In this document: in pieces, positions 8,301 to 10,635 of the stretch
Layout of the letters: the number at the start of each line of letters is the position of its first letter
How positions within the stretch are numbered: position 1 is the stretch's first letter
From: Butyrivibrio sp. UBA3740
GTDB taxonomy: Bacteria > Bacillota > Clostridia > Lachnospirales > Lachnospiraceae
Direction: 5' to 3'
Assembly: GCA_002372465.1 (NCBI GenBank)
Contig: DFGW01000137.1
Location: 1 to 10,635 of the forward strand
Length of the DNA: 10,635 nt
Position numbers and translations under genes: made by a program
The notes under the pieces: model-generated
Databases searched by the model: none
Told to the model about the DNA's origin: nothing
What the model saw: the letters and a program-made list of their open reading frames with translations, nothing else

Positions 8301-10025
8301 AACGCTTCCTATCTTAACAGTGCCCTTTACAGTTGATCCTTTTCCTGTGCCTGTTGCATATGCCAGAGCAGCATCCTTGATATCCGATGCAGAAGGTGCT
8401 GTCGCACTGTCTGTCACCTGATAATAGTAGGTTCCTACTTTGTTGCAAAGAAACTTTACAGATGCCGTGGTGGCATTTGTTCTTAATGCGCTTTTACCTG
8501 TGATTCTTAAAAAAGAATCTTCCCACTCTGCAACCAGAGTGATATCTTCAGTGATTGGAGTATCAAAATCAAACTCTTCTGCACCAAGCAGCCACTTAAC
8601 AAAGGTAGCATCATCCTTTGTAGGATCCGGATCAGGCAATGCCGACGTTTCTCCTGGGATAATATATTGAGTACCAACATCAGAGCCACCGTTGGAATCA
8701 AAAGTTACGGTGACGGGCGAGATAGTATAAAATTTAAGATCATCATAGTATGCTCTTGAAACCCACACCGCACTGAACCATAAATAGTCAAGTTTCGATG
8801 GCGCAGGAATATTCACAAAGCGCTGGCCATTAAGGAATAAATCATAGGTACCACTGCTTGGTGAGGCCACTATCTTTACCGTATACCAAACATCATTTTC
8901 AGTAGTGCCAAAATTGTATGACGTGTCATTAAAGTGCTTAATAATATTATTATTTCGCACCATCAATCCCGCTTCTGCACTAGCACCGGAACCACCTTCT
9001 TTCATAAAGGCAAATCTTATACCATCACTACTTCCCGCTTCGTCAATGTTGAATTTTCCTTCAAATACATAAAGTGAATCTTGTGGTATGTTTGATGGAA
9101 GCGCTACCCTCTGATCCGAAGCCCATCCTGATTTGCCAAGCAATTGCAAAGCCTTGCCATTTTCATCAGCACGATTAACTATTATCTGATCTGAATCCCC
9201 ATTACCATTAGCACTCGTTTGGATTGGAGCCAGAGGGGATCCGCTCTGAGCGATGTATGTGTTTACATCATAACTCTCAAAATCATCGAAATAATATACA
9301 TCATAGGGCATAAAAATAGTATGTACATTGCTCGTATTTGATTCTCCATCAACAAGAACAACATGTACATACTTTGCACCGCTGGATAATCCAGCTACAT
9401 TTTCGATTTTCACCATTCCGGCAGACACTTCCGTACCGGTACCACTTATGATATCATCAGCATCCGCAGTTTCACTGTCTGAAACAACATAATAGTAGGT
9501 TCCTGCAGTATCAGTGTGGAACTTAACAGTTGCAGTTGTTGCACTTGTCCTCCATACACTTTGTCCTGTAAGCACAGGCGCAGAACTATTCTTAAGGGGC
9601 GTTAAGTTCTTAAGTTTCGTGCCGGGAATGAGTTCCTCATCTTCAAGACTAACCTCATCTTCCTTCTCGCCAGAAACTTCTTCAATTTCGGCATCAGACA
9701 TTTCCTTGTCATCGCCTTCATTCTCAGAATCAATATCCTCATCAATATTGATAGCCTCTTTATCAACCGGTTCGTCAGAGTCTTCAAGGTCATCAACTGT
9801 CATCGGATTTATGATCTCATCTTCAAAAGTGGATTCTGAGTTCTTTTCATCCTCTAATCCACTTCCCAATGTGTACTCAGTGACATCTTCCACCACCCCA
9901 ATTTTCTCAAGGGAGTTTACATCACCGACCTCTTGGGCATAAACATTCAACGGGACGGATGTAGAAATAATTGCCGCCACCAGACCAATAGCTGCGATTT
10001 TGTCAAAGATTCTTTTACTCCTCAT
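2355..10025 (-). CDS. Giant secreted multidomain surface protein: Ig-like/jelly-roll modules, InlB-type repeats, right-handed beta-helix
   Basis: An intact 2556-residue exported protein of unknown specific function. Order of parts: signal peptide 1-30 (basic MRSKR, hydrophobic core, likely cleavage VYA/QE); acidic spacer 31-140; paired Ig-like + jelly-roll-like module copy 1 (150-434); InlB/Listeria-Bacteroides repeat 1 (about 438-501); paired module copy 2 (506-804); right-handed beta-helix (about 811-1160); paired module copy 3 (1228-1522); InlB repeat 2 (1526-1589); an MBG-like Ig domain (about 1597-1677); a unique segment 1678-1775; about seven Ig-like domains marked by recurring G-x-G-N-Y-x-G (1776-2433); and a C-terminal InlB-like domain (2437-2556) ending VQWKLQ. 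No LPxTG motif, SLH domain, C-terminal membrane anchor or dockerin is visible. Start choice: the ATG is 7 nt from a TAAGGAG and directly precedes the signal peptide. It is flanked by its own candidate promoter and terminator, so it is probably monocistronic. Likely roles are adhesion or polysaccharide binding at the surface; the beta-helix fold also occurs in pectinases, but I cannot identify catalytic residues. The domain calls are by eye, not by profile search. Confidence 0.93.
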   Translation of the reverse strand: MRSKRIFDKIAAIGLVAAIISTSVPLNVYAQEVGDVNSLEKIGVVEDVTEYTLGSGLEDEKNSESTFEDEIINPMTVDDLEDSDEPVDKEAINIDEDIDSENEGDDKEMSDAEIEEVSGEKEDEVSLEDEELIPGTKLKNLTPLKNSSAPVLTGQSVWRTSATTATVKFHTDTAGTYYYVVSDSETADADDIISGTGTEVSAGMVKIENVAGLSSGAKYVHVVLVDGESNTSNVHTIFMPYDVYYFDDFESYDVNTYIAQSGSPLAPIQTSANGNGDSDQIIVNRADENGKALQLLGKSGWASDQRVALPSNIPQDSLYVFEGKFNIDEAGSSDGIRFAFMKEGGSGASAEAGLMVRNNNIIKHFNDTSYNFGTTENDVWYTVKIVASPSSGTYDLFLNGQRFVNIPAPSKLDYLWFSAVWVSRAYYDDLKFYTISPVTVTFDSNGGSDVGTQYIIPGETSALPDPDPTKDDATFVKWLLGAEEFDFDTPITEDITLVAEWEDSFLRITGKSALRTNATTASVKFLCNKVGTYYYQVTDSATAPSASDIKDAALAYATGTGKGSTVKGTVKIGSVEGLSSGAKYVHIVVYCDDLVSNVHTIELPYEAYYFDDFESYPEDTYIAQSGTPMSPLTQRNNGSSDINQKVTSKGNDGKMLQIEAVSSEQSNRCDHYVGLSSDMRNVNRDWVFEGDICLPDDGTGRQLLLVLGRWDYIRNGIFIQGNKVYDGTGSEELGDFTAGSWHHVMIKLYPASKTYDVVIDGTTIWQGVANNNVKDIDQVWLSTGERDGSEDGLTAQFDNLKFYTVQNEDGWVTNYAELQEALADEDVTEVVVANSISLPNGAVVDGHGKTVRVPEVYSNEDGTINDKASDFTMLKAYETSAVIKNMTVMGGNGSAIYVGKNGNTLRVSNVTATRSNYGFENYYDSYLVLDNCIAHHNAVGVRTEGSTATIMNNCSVTNNRDCGILVKQIDYTRAGYLYANNCVIANNGGYENEAYGAGISATATGGNDKRPARVYLTNCTITGNALRTNETSALRAGGIGFNNSKLYAVNCVIVDNVCVNDEGVVTKSDICMGWYNTLPELHLKSSVYGYIKKIDEDNGYAVDISSDCVPDTSYRTASAYVREGVMTRDGLTTPFKHPVIVEKTGSDGAYYVPISGSGPAASGGVKTYFNNSYVNDIRMGYSDDGNTITAMGTLTSPNSSDVVTKYYGGEDRADGVIGASASDGISLKPALTGKSVWRTDATTATIKFHSDSAGTYYYKISDSSEKPTSEEVKNGYDGHDEAIEGVNSISLPSSKLGSGAKYVHIVVDNSLLSDVHTIDMPYDSYYFEDFESYEPGMYINQDGETFAPLTQISEGSGDEYQKVAYISGVGNLLQLESSKENPSVISEQKIDLPEQMRSTDSMWVLESDYCVVSDRGGDQLILSFIDDDAEVCDGIWISGGYIYSGKKATRLANNSVGSRRHVVIKVYPWKNAYDIIVNDTVIGQEMAGSPTQINAIRLSPGNEGNNYNLYKAQFDNLAYYTIPTSKVTFDSGDGSAVDAQYVIKGETATLPDPAPTKTDYTFVEWQHGGEEFDFDTPITEDITLTAVWEHVKVDINPVVEIEGWTYGGTANAPIVTAASNPGSGAVTYAYKLKTAEESAYSSEVPTSAGTYTVRATVAASGYYNAGVGTKDFVIAKAVREDIAVIDYVESGAETLGKKIKLPEIKEEGASYSTTVYIGGNVPWLIVDGSAGIDGQYLTYSTTSMDTGVSATITIPVTGALNYHNYDVIVTVTTKILSDSIWIEEIPDQYFTGAAIKPVPVVHFRDKILTSADYTVTYKNNTNAAEKDAVNSKGASIAPTITVKGKGNYAGTATALFAIKPLNIAEADAPDLSFAFNKSKAQFGKTKVTYLLGSKTVTLKEGKDYSIVWDKDGQGNQKDYKTPGVYTTTIIGTGNYYGARTYREFIADSEQVPVSKLSIAAIPDQTYSGKDIIFAVMKDYPEDGEIFAKKKNSDEAFLFTVKDGKTQLNYGYYWDYTITVANNKEIGTATVTVTGTGYKYVGSKTVTFKIKGTALSAVKCDKPVNFTYDGDFHEQAPLLYKMVGTEKKYLTLGTDYITDYKDAKGNLVDPRKAGTYTVIYTGIGAYSGTIKKTFKIAPYTGTAISVTVNPGTYAYTKGGAKPGGVDANEVIVKFKNQILEKDTDYTLKWSNNNAVTTAKTKKKPTVTAVMKGDFKGSKSAEFTITGSTLSDETVNVVTTDVIYANKAGICKTTPTITDKATGAKLAAGTDYEKTFQYTYAEDTWVQVKKTVNKKTVYEDEERLAGTEVNPKVDIIPVKPGGTKINVTIKGRGNYFGSGSEAATITECFYFVEKSLAKATVKIANKQYAGEPIELEEEDITVQFGKEAPLKMGTDYRIVPGSYVKNTNKGTAKVTIEAVPGSNYGNRKTASFKIVAKTMDYSIHYDNNKAVLAQKLYNAKDGTGDVEEWFNANYRINGTMKDSTTAKGAKITKNAFVLQKKAANGKWDNSTDASFNGWNTKSDGSGHAIANQSAFSPSWLDNIIYGEKYDLFVQWKLQ
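2358..2717 (-). other. C-terminal InlB-like domain with an insertion
   Basis: Residues 2437-2556. It starts YSIHYDNNKAV and ends SFNGWNTKSDGSG ... YDLFVQWKLQ, matching the start and the F-x-G-W-N-T-K-x-D-G-S-G / L-F-x-Q-W end of Listeria-Bacteroides repeats, but with about 65 extra residues between (DGTGDVEEWFNANYRINGTM and onwards). Terminal placement suggests a surface-retention or export role, which is inference. Confidence 0.5.
2727..4700 (-). repeat. Tandem Ig-like domains (about seven) in the C-terminal half of the giant protein
   Basis: Residues 1776-2433. Diverged repeats of roughly 85-120 residues, each ending in a G-x-G-N/D-Y/F-x-G motif and an F-x-I strand: GKGNYAG (1844-1850), GTGNYYG (1931-1937), GTGYKYVG (2034-2041), GIGAYSG (2121-2127), GDFKG (2211-2215), GRGNYFG (2329-2335) and GSNYGN (2419-2424). 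Several also contain a G-T/K-D-Y entry strand. Very lysine- and threonine-rich, in contrast with the acidic N terminus. This looks like a rigid stalk. Confidence 0.65.
4701..5237 (-). other. MBG-like Ig domain followed by a unique segment of the giant protein
   Basis: Residues about 1597-1677 have the pattern of MBG/YDG-type bacterial Ig domains: WTYGGTANAPIV, GAVTYAYK, VPTSAGTYTVRATV and GTKDFVIAKA. Residues 1678-1775 continue as a beta-rich segment (GNVPWLIVDG, VSATITIPV, HNYDVIVTVTTK) that I see only once and cannot assign firmly. Confidence 0.55.
5259..5450 (-). repeat. InlB B-repeat / Listeria-Bacteroides repeat, copy 2
   Basis: Residues 1526-1589: VTFDSGDGS start, PDPAPTK, TFVEW, EEFDFDTPITEDITL and final A-V-W. 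Clearly related to copy 1 in DNA as well as protein, for instance in the stretches coding for EEFDFDTPITED. Confidence 0.85.
5460..6344 (-). repeat. Paired Ig-like + jelly-roll-like module, copy 3
   Basis: Residues 1228-1522. It shares LTGKSVWRTDATTATIKFHS, GTYYYKISDS, GAKYVHIVV, DVHTIDMPYD, YYFEDFESY, MYINQDGETFAPLTQ and a closing QFDNLAYYT. It is closer to copy 1 than to copy 2 in the Ig-like half and, like copy 1, is followed at once by an InlB repeat. Confidence 0.7.
6546..7595 (-). other. Right-handed parallel beta-helix domain of the giant protein
   Basis: Residues about 811-1160. It opens with a capping segment that includes VVDGHGKTV, as in pectin-lyase-fold proteins, followed by coils with a recurring N-C-x-I/V pattern: LDNCIAHHN, MNNCSVTNN, ANNCVIANN, LTNCTITGN and AVNCVIVDN. 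Asn/Cys/hydrophobic stacking is the usual signature of a right-handed beta-helix. Nine of the protein's eighteen cysteines sit here. The fold is shared by polysaccharide lyases, hydrolases and adhesins; I cannot point to a catalytic site. Confidence 0.8.
7614..8510 (-). repeat. Paired Ig-like + jelly-roll-like module, copy 2
   Basis: Residues 506-804. It shares ITGKSALRTNATTASVKF, GTYYYQVTDS, GLSSGAKYVHIVV, NVHTIELPYE, YYFDDFESY, YIAQSGTPMSPLTQ and a closing QFDNLKFYT with the other copies. It leads straight into the beta-helix, not into an InlB repeat as copies 1 and 3 do. Confidence 0.7.
8523..8714 (-). repeat. InlB B-repeat / Listeria-Bacteroides repeat, copy 1
   Basis: Residues about 438-501, with the classic pattern: VTFDSNGGS start, central PDPDPTK, F-V-K-W, then EEFDFDTPITEDITL and a final A-E-W. 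It follows paired module copy 1 directly. About 45 of 63 residues match the second copy by hand alignment, and the run EEFDFDTPITEDITL is identical. Confidence 0.85.
8724..9578 (-). repeat. Paired Ig-like + jelly-roll-like module, copy 1
   Basis: Residues 150-434. The Ig-like half runs from LTGQSVWRTSATTATVKF through GTYYYVVSDS and GAKYVHVV to NVHTIFMPYD (241). The second half starts YYFDDFESY (245-252), continues YIAQSGSPLAP, and ends YYDDLKFYT (about 434); DDFESY openings and DxLKFY endings are typical of concanavalin-A-like jelly-roll domains. Copies 2 and 3 share these landmarks in the same order, so this is an internal triplication. Confidence 0.7.
9606..9935 (-). other. Acidic low-complexity spacer (residues 31-140)
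   Basis: Between the signal peptide and the first folded module. In residues 57-132 nearly half of all positions are Asp or Glu (about 36 by hand count), with few aromatics and no repeat period I can detect. It looks like a disordered, strongly negative linker or pro-region. The antisense frame is correspondingly serine-rich, which is an artefact. Confidence 0.7.
9936..10025 (-). other. Sec signal peptide of the giant protein
   Basis: Residues 1-30: a basic start (MRSKRIFDK), a hydrophobic core (IAAIGLVAAIISTSVPL) and an A-x-A-type end at N-V-Y-A before Gln31. Cleavage after Ala30 is the likely site. There is no lipobox cysteine, so the mature protein is released or held non-covalently rather than lipid-anchored. 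Confidence 0.85.
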
Positions 10026-10032
10026 AGGCGTT

Positions 10033-10039
10033 CTCCTTA
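10033..10039 (-). promoter_or_regulatory. Ribosome binding site of the giant surface-protein gene
   Basis: On the - strand TAAGGAG ends 7 nt before the ATG at 10025. This near-ideal Shine-Dalgarno sequence fixes the start codon and suggests efficient translation. Confidence 0.85.
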
Positions 10040-10061
10040 CTCACAAAAAGCACTAACTTGG

Positions 10062-10078
10062 TACCATAATTTTACCAT
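10062..10078. repeat. Direct repeat TACCAT-N5-TACCAT overlapping the candidate promoter
   Basis: Two exact copies of TACCAT at 10062-10067 and 10073-10078 are spaced 11 bp start to start, about one helical turn, and straddle the candidate -10 of the giant gene. The same DNA face would be presented twice, as in many regulator sites. The units are only 6 bp, so chance cannot be excluded. Confidence 0.35.
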
Positions 10079-10079
10079 G
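10069..10079 (-). promoter_or_regulatory. Candidate extended -10 promoter of the giant gene
   Basis: On the - strand ATGGTAAAAT gives an extended -10 (TGG then TAAAAT at 10074-10069), which would start transcription near 10062 with a leader of about 37 nt. The region 16-18 nt upstream (GCATTT) is a poor -35, so an extended -10 or activator-dependent promoter is plausible. Based on motif reading only. Confidence 0.35.
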
Positions 10080-10177
10080 AAGGAGCCTTAAAAATGCCGC
10101 CCAAACAGTAATTTAATTACATTTTCACGCATACTTCATATAATTTTTATTTCATATTCAGTAAGATTAGAAAGAAC

Positions 10178-10211
10178 AAAAAACGGTGCTCACAAAAACC
10201 TATGAACACCG
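10178..10211 (-). terminator. Rho-independent terminator of mscL
   Basis: On the - strand CGGTGTTCA (10211-10203) pairs with TGAGCACCG (10192-10184), including one G-U pair, around a 10-nt loop, followed by six T (10183-10178). It lies 33 nt after the mscL stop, so mscL and the giant gene are separately transcribed. Confidence 0.85.
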
Positions 10212-10244
10212 CTTACAATTGACATATGAATTTAAATTAAATCA

Positions 10245-10635
10245 TTACAGTTCTGAAGTACAGTGAGGACATCTTGTTGCCTCAATATTGATCTCACTCT
10301 TACAGCGAGGACAGATCTTTGTTGTTGCAGGTGCTTCTGCTTCTTCCTTAGCGAACTTATTGCTGATATTGTTCATGGTCTTAACCAGGAAGAAAATAAC
10401 AAGGGCCATCAGAATGAAGTTGATAACCACTGTGATGAAGGTTCCATAGTTGAGTGTTGCTGCTCCGGCTTCCTTGGCTGCTTCCAGAGATGCGTAGGAA
10501 CCGCCATCAAGAACAACGAACTTGTTGTTGAAGTCGATTCCACCGGTAAGAAGGCTTATCAGTGGCATGATAATGTCATCCACAAGTGATGAGATTATCT
10601 TCTGGAATGCGCCACCAATGATAACACCGACAGCC
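10245..10635 (-). CDS. mscL: Large-conductance mechanosensitive channel MscL with C-terminal zinc-ribbon-like tail, 5'-truncated
   Basis: Homopentameric inner-membrane channel that opens under membrane tension to release solutes on hypo-osmotic shock. The frame is open to the right edge: upstream of the GTG at 10583 it reads AVGVIIGGAFQKIISSLVDD, the near-invariant MscL first-transmembrane block, so that GTG is an internal Val codon and the real start, about 20 residues earlier, is outside the window. It continues IIMPLISLLTGGIDF, a periplasmic loop ending LNYGTFI, and the second transmembrane segment (VVINFILMALVIFFLV) with KTMNN. In place of the usual C-terminal amphipathic bundle it ends with a short acidic/Ala-Pro linker and CPRC-X10-CPHC (codons 10302-10313 and 10260-10271), a rubredoxin-like zinc-ribbon pattern, before TSEL. 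About 129 residues are visible, so the whole protein would be around 150. Its own terminator follows. Identification is secure; metal binding is inferred from the motif. Confidence 0.96.
   Translation of the reverse strand, partial: AVGVIIGGAFQKIISSLVDDIIMPLISLLTGGIDFNNKFVVLDGGSYASLEAAKEAGAATLNYGTFITVVINFILMALVIFFLVKTMNNISNKFAKEEAEAPATTKICPRCKSEINIEATRCPHCTSEL

Larger units (their letters stand above)
10026..10244. other. Intergenic region between mscL and the giant gene
   Basis: 219 nt, AT-rich. From the mscL side it holds the mscL terminator, an AT-rich stretch with two TA(C/T)TTCATAT direct repeats (10132-10141, 10148-10157), a candidate extended -10 promoter with the TACCAT repeats, and the ribosome binding site of the giant gene. 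I see no ORF, tRNA or recognisable riboswitch in it. Confidence 0.6.

Noticed and set aside
9514..9942. A 142-codon serine-rich + strand open frame
   Set aside because: Composition is the mirror of the Asp/Glu-rich spacer on the other strand (GAA/GAT runs read as TTC/ATC and TCN in antisense).
2355..10025. Repeated DNA in the giant gene as a CRISPR array or mobile element
   Set aside because: The repeats are long, diverged, in-frame protein modules without short identical units, spacers, terminal inverted repeats or a transposase.
10026..10177. A riboswitch or structured leader upstream of the giant gene
   Set aside because: Apart from the mscL terminator hairpin I see no recognisable conserved riboswitch core, and the candidate promoter leaves only a leader of about 37 nt.
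10581..10583. GTG at 10583 as the start of mscL
   Set aside because: Upstream in-frame codons encode the conserved first transmembrane block AVGVIIGGAF; this is an internal Val.
10263..10589. A 108-codon + strand open frame with many cysteines
   Set aside because: Exactly antisense to mscL, whose conservation is unmistakable; the cysteines are a reverse-complement artefact.

Overview
The window looks like chromosome from an anaerobic, moderately low-GC Gram-positive bacterium. A plant-fibre-degrading gut or rumen Lachnospiraceae such as a Butyrivibrio relative is my best guess. This rests on the type of genes (uronate isomerase beside a LacI regulator, a giant secreted protein with Listeria-Bacteroides/InlB-type repeats and a beta-helix, an MscL with a zinc-ribbon tail), a strong TAAGGAG ribosome binding site and compact Rho-independent terminators. 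No rRNA or other taxonomic marker is present, so the assignment is an inference.

Layout. (1) Bases 1-1246, + strand: the 3' seven-eighths or so of uxaC (uronate isomerase), cut by the left edge. (2) Bases 1251-2273, + strand: a LacI-family repressor 4 nt downstream of uxaC, evidently in the same transcript and closing a hexuronate-catabolism operon whose start lies outside the window. (3) Bases 2313-2347: a 15-bp perfect hairpin flanked by A and T runs, placed to terminate both the + strand operon and the convergent - strand gene. (4) Bases 2355-10025, - strand: one intact 2556-residue gene filling 72% of the window. It encodes a signal peptide, an acidic spacer, three copies of a paired Ig-like + jelly-roll-like module, two InlB-type repeats, a right-handed beta-helix, a long run of Ig-like domains and a C-terminal InlB-like domain. 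(5) Bases 10026-10244: an intergenic region with a candidate extended -10 promoter, two pairs of short direct repeats and the mscL terminator. (6) Bases 10245-10635, - strand: mscL, cut by the right edge, with a CxxC-X10-CxxC tail.

How the parts relate. UxaC and the LacI protein form a standard sugar-acid catabolism/regulation pair: uronate isomerase converts glucuronate or galacturonate released from xylan or pectin, and the repressor probably senses a uronate or an intermediate. The giant exported protein has lectin-like and pectinase-fold-like parts. It could act on the same plant polysaccharides at the cell surface, but it is convergent with the operon, has its own promoter region, and no catalytic site is recognisable, so this link is only suggested. 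MscL is an unrelated osmotic safety valve.

I see no tRNA, rRNA, CRISPR array, insertion sequence, phage gene or defence system. The most distinctive items are the architecture of the giant protein and the zinc-ribbon MscL. I do not find convincing evidence of a wholly new multi-gene system.
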